A stretch of 64,000 nucleotides of DNA from Pseudomonas sp. MAG733B. GTDB taxonomy: Bacteria; Pseudomonadota; Gammaproteobacteria; Pseudomonadales; Pseudomonadaceae. Shown here piece after piece: positions 53,024-63,406 of the stretch; the stretch's first letter is position 1, and each line of letters begins with the position of its first letter. A program made the position numbers and the translations under genes. The notes under the pieces are model-generated. The model did not search any database. It saw only the letters and a program-made list of their open reading frames with translations, and had not been told where the DNA came from. The stretch lies in assembly GCF_036884845.1 (NCBI RefSeq), contig NZ_CP145732.1:1922001-1986000 (forward strand). Reading direction: 5' to 3'.

Positions 53024-54328
53024 ATGACAACGACCACCGCTACAGAACCTCTCTACACCGGCGAAGAACGCAGCAAGCGGATCTTCGCCATTGTCGGCGC
53101 TTCGTCCGGCAACCTCGTCGAATGGTTCGACTTCTACGTCTACGCCTTCTGTGCGATCTATTTCGCCCCGGCGTTTTTCCCGTCCGACAACCCGACGGTG
53201 CAGTTGGTCAACACCGCGGGCGTGTTTGCCGCCGGGTTCCTGATGCGGCCGATTGGCGGCTGGATCTTCGGCCGTGTCGCGGACAAGCACGGGCGCAAGA
53301 ATTCGATGCTGATCTCGATTCTGATGATGTGCTTCGGTTCGCTGCTGATCGCCTGTCTGCCGACATACGCCAGCATCGGCGTCTGGGCGCCGATCCTGTT
53401 GCTGTTCGCCCGATTGCTGCAAGGTTTGTCGGTGGGCGGCGAATACGGCACCACGGCGACCTACATGAGCGAAGTCGCGCTCAAGGGCCAGCGCGGGTTC
53501 TTCGCCTCGTTCCAGTACGTGACCCTGATTGGCGGACAGCTGCTGGCGGTGTCGCTGGTGGTGATCCTGCAACAGTTCCTCAATGAGGATGAGTTGCGTG
53601 CCTACGGCTGGCGGATTCCGTTCGTGGTCGGTGCGGTGGCGGCGTTGATTTCGTTGTTCCTGCGTCGTTCGCTGAAAGAAACCAGCAGCAAGGAAATGCG
53701 CGAGAACAAGGACGCCGGCAGCATCAAGGCGCTGTTCCGCGACCATAAAGCTGCGTTCATTACCGTGCTGGGTTACACCGCCGGTGGCTCGCTGATTTTC
53801 TACACTTTCACCACGTACATGCAGAAGTATCTGGTGAACACCGCCGGCATGCACGCCAAGACCGCCAGCTACATCATGACCGGTGCGCTGTTCCTTTACA
53901 TGTGCATGCAGCCGCTGTTTGGCATGCTCGCCGACAAGATCGGTCGACGTAACTCGATGCTCTGGTTCGGTGCCCTCGGCACTTTGTGCACCGTGCCGAT
54001 TTTGCTGAGCCTGAAAAGCGTCAGCAGTCCGTTCCTGGCTTTTGTACTGATCACTCTGGCGCTGGCAATCGTCAGTTTCTACACCTCGATCAGCGGCCTG
54101 GTGAAAGCCGAGATGTTCCCACCGGAAGTGCGCGCACTGGGTGTTGGCCTGGCGTATGCGGTGGCGAATGCGATCTTCGGCGGATCGGCGGAATTTGTGG
54201 CCCTGAGCCTGAAGAACGTAGGCATGGAAAACTCCTTCTACTGGTACGTGACGGTGATGATGGCGATCGCGTTCCTGTTCAGCCTGCGTCTGCCGCGACA
54301 GGCGAAGTATCTGCACCACGATCTTTGA
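53024..54328 (+). CDS. pcaT: MFS dicarboxylate/3-oxoadipate-type transporter PcaT
   Basis: The 434-residue, 12-helix protein is of the metabolite:H+ symporter (KgtP-like) family. [16 protein letters not shown] in helix 1, [18 protein letters not shown] after helix 2 and [20 protein letters not shown] are diagnostic. In P. putida the PcaT position in the cluster is linked to beta-ketoadipate uptake. It lies 192 bases downstream of pcaG, across a REP pair, and 43 bases before pcaB. Confidence 0.9.
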   Translation: MTTTTATEPLYTGEERSKRIFAIVGASSGNLVEWFDFYVYAFCAIYFAPAFFPSDNPTVQLVNTAGVFAAGFLMRPIGGWIFGRVADKHGRKNSMLISILMMCFGSLLIACLPTYASIGVWAPILLLFARLLQGLSVGGEYGTTATYMSEVALKGQRGFFASFQYVTLIGGQLLAVSLVVILQQFLNEDELRAYGWRIPFVVGAVAALISLFLRRSLKETSSKEMRENKDAGSIKALFRDHKAAFITVLGYTAGGSLIFYTFTTYMQKYLVNTAGMHAKTASYIMTGALFLYMCMQPLFGMLADKIGRRNSMLWFGALGTLCTVPILLSLKSVSSPFLAFVLITLALAIVSFYTSISGLVKAEMFPPEVRALGVGLAYAVANAIFGGSAEFVALSLKNVGMENSFYWYVTVMMAIAFLFSLRLPRQAKYLHHDL

Positions 54329-54371
54329 TCTTTACGCGGGCCTCACCGGCCCGCGCCTCCAGGGACTGTTT

Positions 54372-55736
54372 ATGAACCAGCGACCGGGCAATCAATTGTT
54401 CGATGCCTATTTCACTGCCCGCGATATGCGTGACGTGTTCTGCGATCAGGGCCGCGTCCAGGCCATGCTCGATTTTGAAGCGGCACTGGCCCGGGCCGAA
54501 GCGCGGGTCGGTTTGATTCCGCAGACGGCGGTGGCGCCGATCATGGCCGCTTGTCAGGCCGGGCATTACGACTTTGCAGCCCTCGGCGAGGCGATTGCCA
54601 CGGCGGGCAATTCGGCGATTCCGTTGGTCAAGGCATTGGGCAAACAGATCGCCGCGAAGGACTCCGAAGCCGAGCGCTACGTGCATCTGGGCGCGACCAG
54701 TCAGGACGTGATGGACAGCGGCCTGGTGCTGCAACTGCGCAAGGCGCTGGAACTGATCGAAAGCGATCTGGCGCAATTGGGACAAGTTCTCGCGACTCAG
54801 GCCCAGCGTTATGCGGCCACGCCGCTGGCCGGGCGTACCTGGTTGCAACACGCGACACCGGTCACCCTCGGCATGAAAATCGCCGGTTGGTTGGGCGCAG
54901 TGACTCGTAGTCGCCAGCGTTTGGTCGAACTCAAACCACGCCTGCTGGTGCTGCAATTCGGCGGCGCTTCCGGGACGCTCGCCGCGCTCGGTGATCAGGC
55001 CATGCCGATTGCCCAGGCGCTGGCCGAAGAGCTGCAACTGAATCTGCCTGAACAGCCATGGCACACCCAACGCGATCGCGTGGTGGAATTTGGCGCGGTG
55101 CTTGGCCTGATCGCCGGCAGCCTCGGCAAGCTCGGCCGCGACATCAGCCTGTTGATGCAAACGGAAGCGGGCGAAGTGTTCGAACCTTCGGCGCCGGGCA
55201 AGGGCGGTTCCTCGACCATGCCGCACAAACGCAACCCGGTAGGCGCGGCGGTGCTGATCGGCGCGGCGACTCGCGTACCCGGTTTGCTCTCGACGCTGTT
55301 CAGCGCCATGCCACAAGAACACGAACGCAGCCTCGGGTTGTGGCATGCCGAATGGGAAACGCTGCCGGAGATTTGCTGCCTGGTGTCCGGCAGCCTGCAA
55401 CAAGCGCTGTTGGTCGCCCAAGGTCTGGAAGTGGACGCTGAACGTATGGCGCGCAACCTCGACCTGACCCAAGGCCTGGTGCTCGCCGAAGCGGTGAGCA
55501 TCGTCCTCGCGCAACGGGTTGGTCGCGATACCGCGCACCATTTGCTGGAGCAATGCTGCAAACGCGCCGTGGCCGAACAGCGTCATCTGCGCGCGGTGCT
55601 CGGTGACGAACCGCAAGTGACTGCCGAACTGTCGGCCGCCGAACTCGATCAACTGCTGGACCCCGCTCATTACCTCGGCCAGGCCAAAACCTGGGTCGAG
55701 CGAGCGGTGGCCGAACATTCTGCATTGACTGCCTGA
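54372..55736 (+). CDS. pcaB: 3-carboxy-cis,cis-muconate cycloisomerase
   Basis: The 454-residue member of the fumarase/aspartase superfamily closes 3-carboxymuconate to 4-carboxymuconolactone. The superfamily signature is GKGGSSTMPHKRNPVGAAV (about 277-295). LGATSQDVMDSGLVLQLR and GRTWLQHATPVTLGMKI mark the other active-site regions. Start ATG 54372. Its stop is 11 bases before pcaD. Confidence 0.95.
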   Translation: MNQRPGNQLFDAYFTARDMRDVFCDQGRVQAMLDFEAALARAEARVGLIPQTAVAPIMAACQAGHYDFAALGEAIATAGNSAIPLVKALGKQIAAKDSEAERYVHLGATSQDVMDSGLVLQLRKALELIESDLAQLGQVLATQAQRYAATPLAGRTWLQHATPVTLGMKIAGWLGAVTRSRQRLVELKPRLLVLQFGGASGTLAALGDQAMPIAQALAEELQLNLPEQPWHTQRDRVVEFGAVLGLIAGSLGKLGRDISLLMQTEAGEVFEPSAPGKGGSSTMPHKRNPVGAAVLIGAATRVPGLLSTLFSAMPQEHERSLGLWHAEWETLPEICCLVSGSLQQALLVAQGLEVDAERMARNLDLTQGLVLAEAVSIVLAQRVGRDTAHHLLEQCCKRAVAEQRHLRAVLGDEPQVTAELSAAELDQLLDPAHYLGQAKTWVERAVAEHSALTA

Positions 55737-55747
55737 AGGAGATTGCT

Positions 55748-56551
55748 GTGGCTTTCGTTCAACTCGCCGATGGCGAACTGCACTACCAAATTCAAGGGCC
55801 GCAACTCGGTGGACCGGTCGATGCGCCGGTGCTGGTGCTGTCCAACTCGCTGGGCACCGACCTGCACATGTGGGACGCGCAAATCCCGGCGTTCACCGAG
55901 CATTTTCGCGTGCTGCGTTTCGACACTCGCGGTCACGGCAAATCACTGGTCACTCCGGGGCCGTACAGCATCGAGCAACTGGGCCACGACGTGCTGGCGC
56001 TGCTGGATGCCTTGCACATCGAGCGTGCGCATTTCTGCGGGCTGTCCATGGGCGGGTTGATTGGTCAGTGGCTGGGCATTAACGCCGGCGAGCGCTTGAA
56101 CAAGCTGATCGTGTGCAACACGGCAGCGAAAATCGGCGATCCGTCGATTTGGAACCCGCGCATTGAAATGGTGCTGCGCGATGGTCAGGCGGCGATGGTT
56201 GCCCTGCGTGACGCGTCGATTGCACGCTGGTTCACCCCGGACTTCTCCGAGGCCAACCCGGCGGCGGCCAAGCAGATTACCGACATGCTCGCGGCCACTT
56301 CGCCGGAAGGTTATGCAGCCAACTGCGCAGCAGTGCGCGATGCCGATTTCCGTGATCAGTTGTCGTCGATCAAGGCGCCGTTGCTGGTGATCGCCGGCGC
56401 TCAGGATGCGGTCACGCCGCCGTCCGGCGGGCACTTCATTCAGGAGCATGTGCCGGGCGCCGAGTACGCCGAGTTCCATGCCGCGCATTTGTCCAACGTC
56501 CAGGCCGGTAGCGCGTTCAGCGAGCGGGTTCTGGCGTTTCTGTCGGCTTAG
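55748..56551 (+). CDS. pcaD: 3-oxoadipate enol-lactonase
   Basis: The 267-residue alpha/beta hydrolase converts the enol-lactone to 3-oxoadipate. The nucleophile elbow GLSMGG is near Ser102 and the catalytic His is in EFHAAHLSNVQ near 246. The oxyanion motif SNSLGTDLHMWDAQ comes early. It begins with GTG at 55748 behind AAGGAG, giving the correct N terminus. It sits in the tight pcaBDC run. Confidence 0.95.
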   Translation: MAFVQLADGELHYQIQGPQLGGPVDAPVLVLSNSLGTDLHMWDAQIPAFTEHFRVLRFDTRGHGKSLVTPGPYSIEQLGHDVLALLDALHIERAHFCGLSMGGLIGQWLGINAGERLNKLIVCNTAAKIGDPSIWNPRIEMVLRDGQAAMVALRDASIARWFTPDFSEANPAAAKQITDMLAATSPEGYAANCAAVRDADFRDQLSSIKAPLLVIAGAQDAVTPPSGGHFIQEHVPGAEYAEFHAAHLSNVQAGSAFSERVLAFLSA

Positions 56552-56564
56552 TGAGGATTATTTC

Positions 56565-56957
56565 GTGGACGAGAAACAACGTTACGACGAGGGAATGGAA
56601 GTCCGCCGCGCAGTGCTCGGCGACGCCCACGTCGACCGCAGCCTGACCACCCTGACCGAGTTCAACTCGGAGTTTCAGGAGATGATCACCCGCCACGCCT
56701 GGGGCGACATCTGGACACGTCCCGGCCTGCCGCGCCACACCCGCAGCCTGATCACCATCGCCATGCTGATCGGCATGAACCGCGAGGGCGAACTCAAACT
56801 GCACCTGCGTGCTGCCGCCAACAACGGCGTGAGCCGTGGCGAGATCAAGGAAGTGATCATGCAGAGTGCGATCTATTGCGGGATTCCGGCGGCGAATGCG
56901 ACGTTCCATCTGGCCGAGTCGGTGTGGGATGAGTTGGGAGTTGAGTCGCGGGGGTAA
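56565..56957 (+). CDS. pcaC: 4-carboxymuconolactone decarboxylase
   Basis: The 130-residue protein of the AhpD-like carboxymuconolactone decarboxylase family makes the enol-lactone for PcaD. Family motifs are WGDIWTRPGLPRHTRSLITI and LKLHLRAAANNGVSRGEIKEV. The start is GTG 56565 with GAGGAT, 13 bases past the pcaD stop. The small free-standing form is typical of Pseudomonas. Confidence 0.95.
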   Translation: MDEKQRYDEGMEVRRAVLGDAHVDRSLTTLTEFNSEFQEMITRHAWGDIWTRPGLPRHTRSLITIAMLIGMNREGELKLHLRAAANNGVSRGEIKEVIMQSAIYCGIPAANATFHLAESVWDELGVESRG

Positions 56958-56987
56958 ACTCGTACTTTCATGCTCACCGACGATCCA

Positions 56988-57077
56988 GGTGGGAGCGGGC
57001 TTGCTCGCGAAAGCGGTATGTCAGGCAATATTTTTATCGACTGACACTACGCCTTCGCGAGCAAGCCCGCTCCCACA
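56988..57077. repeat. REP pair after pcaC, near copy of that at 52848
   Basis: The same 90-bp length, the same arms and a largely identical spacer (GCGGTATGTCAGGCAA shared) as the unit before pcaT. The two units bracket pcaTBDC. Confidence 0.9.
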
Positions 57078-57089
57078 TTTGTTTTGTGT

Positions 57090-58349
57090 TTACAGCAAGC
57101 TGATCGGATAGCTGATGATCACCCGGTTCTCATCGAACTCGTTATTGCTGTAATCCCGGCGCATGGTCGAGTTGCGCCATTTCACGTTCAGGTCTTTCAG
57201 CGCGCCGCTCTGCACGGTGTAGCCCAATTCCGATTCACGCCCCCATTCCTTGCCATCGGTAATCGTGCCGGTGTGCACGTTGTCGCCGCTGATGTAGCGG
57301 TTCATCAGCGTCAGGCCCGGTACGCCGAGGGCGACGAAGTTATAGTCGTGACGCACCTGCCAGGATTTTTCCCGGGCGTTGTCGTAGCTGGAGTTGTAGC
57401 TGTCGTTGGCCAGCGTGCCGCCGCTGGTGCCGTTGACCCGCATCCACGGGCTGTCGCCGGTGAGTTTTTGCAGGCCGACGTAGAAGGTGTTGCCGCCGTA
57501 CTTGGCCGAGAGCAGGCCGTACATGGTTTTGTTGTCCAACTCGCCGGCGCGGGCGCTGCCGTCGTCCTTGCCGTAGAAGAACCCGAGGTTGGCGCCGAGG
57601 TTCCAGTCGCCGATCGGTTGGCTGTGAGTCAGGTTGATGAATTGCTGGCTGTAGATGTCCTTGAGCTCGGCATTCCACACGCCGATCTGGGTGCGCTTTT
57701 CGTTGAACAGGTATTCGCCGCCCTGGAAGTTGAAACGGTCGGAAGTGAATGCCGCTTTGCCGGTCATCGACATGTCGTCCATGCTGCTGTCGTCGCGCGG
57801 GCTGTTCTGGCGGAACTGGCCGCCGTAGAGCGTCAGACCAGCGATTTCCTTCGACGTGATCTGCCCGCCACGGAAGGTTTGCGGCAGTGAACGACCATCG
57901 TCCGAACGCAGGATCGGCAGCACCGGCATCCATTCGCCCACCTTCACTTCGGTCTGCGACAGCTTGGCCTTGAACGCCACGTTGGTGCGCCCGAAGTTGT
58001 CCGCCGGGCGACCGTCGCTGTCCAGCGGCAGTAGCTGCGTACCGCCTGTGCCTTTACCGCCATCGAGCTTCACCGAATACAACCCCAGCACATCCATGCC
58101 GAACCCGACGGTGCCTTCGGTGAACCCGGATTTTGCGTCGAGGATGAAACTTTGCGTCCACTCTTCAGCCTTGCCCTGCGCCTTGGTCGGGTTGGTGAAG
58201 TTGCGGTTGATGTAGAAGTTGCGCAGGTTCAGGTTGATCTTGGCGCCTTCGACAAAGCCTGATTCTTCGGCCTGGGCGGGCAGGGCCGCACTGGCCAGAG
58301 CGACGGCGATCAGGCTGGGAACGAAATACTGCGCGGTGGAAGGCGTCAT
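57090..58349 (-). CDS. OprD-family outer-membrane porin, probably for aromatic acids
   Basis: The 419-residue protein has a signal peptide (FVPSLIAVALASAALPAQA) and an 18-strand OprD/Opd-type barrel. The N-terminal LNLRNFYINRNF and the closing strand ENRVIISYPISL (ending without a terminal Phe) fit the family. Members of the OpdK/BenF group pass benzoate- or vanillate-type acids. It is convergent with pcaC. A PcaR-like box 213 bases upstream suggests membership of the pca regulon. Confidence 0.88.
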   Translation of the reverse strand: MTPSTAQYFVPSLIAVALASAALPAQAEESGFVEGAKINLNLRNFYINRNFTNPTKAQGKAEEWTQSFILDAKSGFTEGTVGFGMDVLGLYSVKLDGGKGTGGTQLLPLDSDGRPADNFGRTNVAFKAKLSQTEVKVGEWMPVLPILRSDDGRSLPQTFRGGQITSKEIAGLTLYGGQFRQNSPRDDSSMDDMSMTGKAAFTSDRFNFQGGEYLFNEKRTQIGVWNAELKDIYSQQFINLTHSQPIGDWNLGANLGFFYGKDDGSARAGELDNKTMYGLLSAKYGGNTFYVGLQKLTGDSPWMRVNGTSGGTLANDSYNSSYDNAREKSWQVRHDYNFVALGVPGLTLMNRYISGDNVHTGTITDGKEWGRESELGYTVQSGALKDLNVKWRNSTMRRDYSNNEFDENRVIISYPISLL

Positions 58350-58561
58350 GGGCTCGGGTCTCTCTGATTCTTGGGGATGAAACGGGGTGATGCCGCGACC
58401 GGGAGGGTGCGGACAGGTAGTCGATTTTTTGGGGTGACGCCTGGGGATCAGCCGGACAGGGCAGGGCGCGGGGGCATGGTGTCGAACCTGTTGTTATTGG
58501 TTTTGTGGGTCGGATGGTGCGGGGAATGTACTGGATGGTTCAATTGCTGAAAGCGGGTTTT

Positions 58562-58576
58562 GGGCGATTATCGAAC
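58562..58576 (-). promoter_or_regulatory. PcaR-like operator upstream of the porin
   Basis: On the minus strand it reads GTTCGATAATCGCCC, identical to the box at pcaR. It lies 213 bases before the porin start. Confidence 0.7.
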
Positions 58577-58610
58577 GTAAGATTGATCCGGGTTTTGTGC
58601 TGTATTGGCC

Positions 58611-58705
58611 GGCCCCATCGCCAGCAGGCTGGCTCCCACAGGTAACCGAGTTCTTGCAGAAAGAATGCGGTCGAATGTGGGAGCCAGCCTGCTGGCGATG
58701 GGGCC
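58611..58705. repeat. Perfect 30-bp inverted repeat (REP variant)
   Basis: Arms 58611-58640 and 58676-58705 are perfect reverse complements, core CATCGCCAGCAGGCTGGCTC. This variant resembles the one at 32008-32069. Confidence 0.9.
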
Positions 58706-58737
58706 ATAAAGAACAACACACCTTTCCCCGCAGCCAA

Positions 58738-58770
58738 CAAAAAGCCCACCAATCGGTGGGCTCTTTATTT
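58738..58770 (-). terminator. Terminator of the emhABC operon
   Basis: AGCCCACC pairs with GGTGGGCT around AATC, with five A residues to the left giving a T run on the minus strand. It is located 12 bases past the emhC stop. Confidence 0.88.
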
Positions 58771-58781
58771 TCACTGCGCTA

Positions 58782-60242
58782 TCAGAACAACTTCAACTTC
58801 GGCGCTTCTTCTTTCAACGGCTCGTTCTTCGCCGTCTGCTCATTCCAGCCACCACCCAGGGCCTTGTACAGGTTGACCTGGCTGACCAGTTGCGCCAGAC
58901 GGTCGGTTATCAGCACTTGTTGCGCGCTGAACAACTGACGCTGGGCATCGAGGAAGGTCAGGTTGCTGTCGACACCGATGCGGTAGCGACGCTCGGCCAG
59001 GCGGTAGTAGTCCTGGTTGGCGCTGACGAAGTCTTGCTGCGCCTGCAACTGTTGCACGTAGGTCTGGCGGGCGGCCAGGCCGTCGGCGACTTCCTGGAAG
59101 GCCGTTTGAATGGACTTCTCGTAGTTCGCCACGCCGATGTCTTTCTGGATTTTCGAGTAATCCAGGCTGGCGCGCAGGCTGCCGGCGTTGAAGATCGGCA
59201 GGTTGATCTGCGGCTGGAACAGCCAGGTGCCCGAACCGCCCTTGAACAGACCGGACAGGTCCGGGCTCAGGGTCCCGGCATTGGCGGTCAGGCTGATGCT
59301 CGGGAAGAACGCTGCGCGCGCCGCGCCGATGTTGGCGTTGGCCGCTTTCAGGTTGTATTCGGCTTGCAGGATGTCCGGACGACGTTGCAGCAAGTCCGAC
59401 GGCAGGCCAGGCGGCACTTCGGCCAGCAGATCGTCCGCCAGCGGTTTGGCCGCTTGCAGGTTGGCCGGAATGCTTGTGCCGAGCAGCAGTACAAGGCTGT
59501 TCTCGTCCTGAGCGACCTGACGGGTGTACTTCGCCAGTTGCGCACGGGCGTTTTCCACCGAGGTGCGCGACTGCGCCAGATCGAGAGCCGACGCGACCCC
59601 GACTTCGTTGCTGCGTGCGGTGAGCTTGTAGCTCTCCTCGAACGCGGCGAGGGTGTCCTGCGTCAGCTTCAGCAGTTCCTTGTCGGCCTGCCAGGTCAGG
59701 TAGGCATTGGCCACGCTGGCCACCAGGCTGATCTGCGTGCTGCGACGGCCTTCTTCAGTGGCGAAGTACTTCTGCAGCGCTTCTTCGTTCAGGCTGCGAA
59801 TCCGACCGAACAGATCGAGTTCATAAGCACTGATGCCGACGGTGGCCGAGTAGGAACTGGTGATGCCCGCTTCACCGGTCTGCGAAGCATCGGCCGGAAC
59901 CCGCTGACGGGTGCCGGTGCCATTGGCCGAGACGGCCGGGAACAGATCGGCGCGGGAGATGCGGTATTGAGCCGCAAACGCGTCGATGTTCAGGGCCGCG
60001 ACACGCAGGTCACGGTTGTTTTCCAGGGAAACCTGGATCAGCTGTTGCAACGCCGGGTCGTGGAAAAACTGCTTCCAGCCTTGCTCGGCAGCGGCCTGCG
60101 CCGGTGCCTGGGCCGGCGAGTACGCCGGGCCCTGCGGGTATTGACCTGCCACCGGAGCTTCCGGCTGCTGATAGTCAGGTATCAGCGAGCAGCCACCGAG
60201 CACGAAGGCGGCGACTGCCAGGGAGAGTAGCGACTTGCTCAT
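58782..60242 (-). CDS. emhC: RND efflux outer-membrane channel (OprM/TtgC/EmhC)
   Basis: The 486-residue TolC-like lipoprotein has lipobox LGGC (Cys18). The two repeated coiled-coil/barrel halves typical of OprM are present, with [20 protein letters not shown] and the second-half [19 protein letters not shown]. It forms the exit duct for the EmhAB pump. The start overlaps the emhB stop by one base (TAATG). The close family is shared by emhC, ttgC and oprM, so the symbol reflects the P. fluorescens name. Confidence 0.94.
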   Translation of the reverse strand: MSKSLLSLAVAAFVLGGCSLIPDYQQPEAPVAGQYPQGPAYSPAQAPAQAAAEQGWKQFFHDPALQQLIQVSLENNRDLRVAALNIDAFAAQYRISRADLFPAVSANGTGTRQRVPADASQTGEAGITSSYSATVGISAYELDLFGRIRSLNEEALQKYFATEEGRRSTQISLVASVANAYLTWQADKELLKLTQDTLAAFEESYKLTARSNEVGVASALDLAQSRTSVENARAQLAKYTRQVAQDENSLVLLLGTSIPANLQAAKPLADDLLAEVPPGLPSDLLQRRPDILQAEYNLKAANANIGAARAAFFPSISLTANAGTLSPDLSGLFKGGSGTWLFQPQINLPIFNAGSLRASLDYSKIQKDIGVANYEKSIQTAFQEVADGLAARQTYVQQLQAQQDFVSANQDYYRLAERRYRIGVDSNLTFLDAQRQLFSAQQVLITDRLAQLVSQVNLYKALGGGWNEQTAKNEPLKEEAPKLKLF

Positions 60243-63200
60243 TAGCCAGCCTCTTTAGGAGTTTCAGTAGCGTCTTCCTGGTCGACGTTTTTACGCTGAC
60301 CCATGGCCGACACAGTGACGAAGAACAGTGGGACCCAGAAGATCGCCAGTACGGTTGCAGTGATCATACCGCCAATCACGCCGGTACCGATTGCATGCTG
60401 GCTACCCGAACCTGCGCCCGTGGATATCGCCAGTGGTACCACACCGAGAACGAAGGCGAGCGAGGTCATGATGATCGGTCGCAGACGCATGCGGCAGGCT
60501 TCGATCGCCGCCTCGCGCAAGCTGCGTCCTTGCTCGTGCAGTTCCTTGGCGAATTCGACGATCAGAATGGCGTTTTTCGCCGCCAGACCGATGGTCGTCA
60601 ACAGGCCCACCTGGAAATACACGTCGTTGGACAAACCGCGCAGGCTGGTGGCCATCAGCGCACCGATGATCCCCAGCGGCACCACCAACATTACCGCGAT
60701 CGGAATCGACCAGCTTTCATACAACGCCGCCAGACACAGGAACACCATCAGCAGCGACAGGGCGTACAGCGCTGGCGCTTGCGAGCCGGACAAACGTTCC
60801 TCGTACGACAGGCCGGTCCAGGAAATACCGACACCAGCCGGCAGTTTCTTGGCAATGGCTTCGACTTCGGCCATGGCTTCACCGGTGGAATAGCCCGGCG
60901 CCGGGGCACCAAGGATTTCCATCGCTTCCACACCGTTGTAGCGGGCCAGTTTCGGCGAACCGTAGATCCATTCACCCTTGGCGAACGCCGAGAACGGAAC
61001 CATGGTGCCGACGCTGTTGCGCACGTACCACTTCTTCAGATCCTCAGGGCTCATGCGAGCGCCCGGCTGGCCTTGCACGTAAACCTTCTTCACTCGACCA
61101 CGGTCGATGAAGTCATTGACGTAGCTACTGCCCAAGGCAATCGACAGGGTGTTGTTGATGTCGGCGATGGTAATGCCCAGGGCACTGGCCTTCTCGTCAT
61201 CGATTTCCAGCTGGTATTGCGGCTCGTCGTTCAGGCCGTTCGGACGCACCTGAGTCAGAATCTTGCTTTGCGCCGCCATGCCGAGGAACTGGTTACGCGC
61301 TTCCATCAGTTTTTCGTGACCGATACCGGCGCGGTCCTGAAGGAACACGTCGAAACCAGTGGCGTTACCCAGTTCCAGTACCGCTGGCGGGGCGAAGGCG
61401 AACACCATCGCGTCGCGGAAGGTGAAGAAGTGCTGCTGGGCACGGGCCGCCACCTTGAACACACTGTTGTCGGCGTTACGGTCGTCCCATGGACGAAGCA
61501 TGATGAACGCCATACCCGAACTCTGGCCACGGCCGGCGAAGTTGAAGCCGGTCACGGTAAACACCGAGTTCACCGCATCGCCTTCACCGCCATCCTTGCC
61601 CGGACGCAGCAGGAATTCACGCATTTCGTCAACGACCACTTGGGTACGCTGGGCAGTCGAGCCGGCCGGCGTCTGTACCTGGGCGAACAGTACGCCCTGG
61701 TCTTCTTCTGGCAGGAACGCAGTTGGAATGCGGGTGAACAGCCAGATCATGCCGACGACGATGATCAGGTACGCCAACAGGTATGGCGCCTTGTGCGTCA
61801 GCATGCTGCCTACGCCACGCTCGTAGCTTCTGACACCACGGTCGAAGTTGCGGTTGAACCAGCCGAAGAAGCCGCGTTTCGGGGTGCCGTGCTCGCCTTT
61901 CTTGATTGGCTTGAGCATGGTGGCGCAGAGCGCCGGGGTGAAGATCAGTGCAACCAGTACCGACAGGGCCATGGCCGAGACGATGGTGATCGAGAACTGC
62001 TTGTAGATCACACCGGTGGAACCGCTGAAGAACGCCATTGGCAGCAGAACTGCCGAGAGCACCAGGGCGATTCCGACCAGTGCACCCTGGATCTGCCCCA
62101 TGGATTTCTTGGTGGCTTCCTTGGGCGACAGGCCTTCTTCGCTCATCACCCGTTCGACGTTTTCCACCACGACGATGGCGTCGTCCACCAGCAAGCCGAT
62201 GGCCAGTACCATGCCGAACATGGTCAGGGTGTTGATGCTGAAACCGGCGGCCGCGAGGATGCCGAATGTACCGAGCAATACCACCGGCACAGTCATCGTG
62301 GTGATGATGGTGGCGCGGAAGTTCTGCAGGAACAGGAACATCACCAGGAACACCAGCGCAACCGCTTCAACCAGGGTGTGAACCACGCCTTTGATCGACT
62401 CGGTCACCACCGGAGTGGTGTCGTACGGGAACACCACTTCCATCCCTTGCGGGAAGAACGGCTTGAGGTTGTCGATGGTGGTGCGCAGCGCCTTGGCGGT
62501 ATCCAGCGCGTTGGCGCCGGTGGCCAGTTTCACCGCCAGACCGGATGCCGGGGCACCGTTGAACTGGGCGTTGATGCTGTAGTTCTCACCACCCAGACCA
62601 ACGTCGGCGACATCTTTCAAACGAACCTGAGAACCGTCCTTGTTGACCTTGAGCAGGATCTTGTCGAACTGCTCGGCGGATTGCAGACGGGTCTTGCCGA
62701 TGATCGTCGCGTTCAGCTGGGTGCCGGGCAGGGCAGGCAAACCGCCGAGTTGACCGGACGACACCTGGACGTTCTGTGCGGCGATGGCGGTCTTGACGTC
62801 GATCGGGGTCAGGTTGAAGTTGTTCAACTTGGCCGGGTCGAGCCAGATACGCATGGCGTACTGCGAACCGAACACCTGGAAGTCACCGACACCGGCAGTC
62901 CGCGAGATCGGGTCCTGCATGTTCGACACGATGTAGTTGGACAGGTCGTCCTTGGTCATGCTGCCGTCACGCGACACCACGCCGATCACCAGCAGGAAGT
63001 TCTTCACTGCCTTGGTCACGCGGATACCCTGTTGCTGCACTTCTTGCGGCAGCAGCGGGGTGGCCAGGTTCAGCTTGTTCTGGACCTGGACCTGCGCGGT
63101 ATCGGAGTTGGTGCCTTGCTCGAAGGTCGCGGTGATGGTCATGGTGCCGTCAGAGTTACTTTCCGAGGACACATAACGCAGGTTGTCGATACCGTTGAGC

Positions 63201-63403
63201 TGCTGCTCGATCACCTGAACCACGGTGTCCTGCACGGTTTGCGCGGAAGCGCCCGGGTAGGTCACGGAAATGGCGATGGCCGGAGGCGCAATGCTCGGGT
63301 ACTGGTTGATCGGCAGCTTGAGGATCGATAGTGCCCCGACCAGCATGATCACCAGGGCAATTACCCAGGCGAAAATCGGACGGTCGATAAAAAATTTCGA
63401 CAT
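60242..63403 (-). CDS. emhB: RND efflux inner-membrane pump (MexB/TtgB/EmhB)
   Basis: The 1053-residue HAE1-type proton-driven pump starts [20 protein letters not shown]. The proton-relay Asp pair is in [18 protein letters not shown] (about 406-407), and the second half repeats [16 protein letters not shown]. It exports hydrophobic antibiotics, dyes and solvents in trimeric form with EmhA and EmhC. The size and motifs are intact. The start lies four bases after the emhA stop with GGGGAG. Confidence 0.97.
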   Translation of the reverse strand: MSKFFIDRPIFAWVIALVIMLVGALSILKLPINQYPSIAPPAIAISVTYPGASAQTVQDTVVQVIEQQLNGIDNLRYVSSESNSDGTMTITATFEQGTNSDTAQVQVQNKLNLATPLLPQEVQQQGIRVTKAVKNFLLVIGVVSRDGSMTKDDLSNYIVSNMQDPISRTAGVGDFQVFGSQYAMRIWLDPAKLNNFNLTPIDVKTAIAAQNVQVSSGQLGGLPALPGTQLNATIIGKTRLQSAEQFDKILLKVNKDGSQVRLKDVADVGLGGENYSINAQFNGAPASGLAVKLATGANALDTAKALRTTIDNLKPFFPQGMEVVFPYDTTPVVTESIKGVVHTLVEAVALVFLVMFLFLQNFRATIITTMTVPVVLLGTFGILAAAGFSINTLTMFGMVLAIGLLVDDAIVVVENVERVMSEEGLSPKEATKKSMGQIQGALVGIALVLSAVLLPMAFFSGSTGVIYKQFSITIVSAMALSVLVALIFTPALCATMLKPIKKGEHGTPKRGFFGWFNRNFDRGVRSYERGVGSMLTHKAPYLLAYLIIVVGMIWLFTRIPTAFLPEEDQGVLFAQVQTPAGSTAQRTQVVVDEMREFLLRPGKDGGEGDAVNSVFTVTGFNFAGRGQSSGMAFIMLRPWDDRNADNSVFKVAARAQQHFFTFRDAMVFAFAPPAVLELGNATGFDVFLQDRAGIGHEKLMEARNQFLGMAAQSKILTQVRPNGLNDEPQYQLEIDDEKASALGITIADINNTLSIALGSSYVNDFIDRGRVKKVYVQGQPGARMSPEDLKKWYVRNSVGTMVPFSAFAKGEWIYGSPKLARYNGVEAMEILGAPAPGYSTGEAMAEVEAIAKKLPAGVGISWTGLSYEERLSGSQAPALYALSLLMVFLCLAALYESWSIPIAVMLVVPLGIIGALMATSLRGLSNDVYFQVGLLTTIGLAAKNAILIVEFAKELHEQGRSLREAAIEACRMRLRPIIMTSLAFVLGVVPLAISTGAGSGSQHAIGTGVIGGMITATVLAIFWVPLFFVTVSAMGQRKNVDQEDATETPKEAG

Positions 63404-63406
63404 GGT

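Larger units (their letters stand above)
58350..58781. other. Porin upstream region
   Basis: This 432-base gap between divergent-facing ends holds the reverse-strand PcaR-like box (58562-58576), a REP variant (58611-58705) and the emhC terminator (58738-58770). No gene is supported. Confidence 0.6.

Noticed and set aside
60104..63331. A 1075-codon open frame antisense to emhB
   Set aside because: The sense frame is an intact RND pump with all motifs. The antisense translation is rich in His, Gln, Arg and Gly with no domain, a common by-product of GC-rich third positions.
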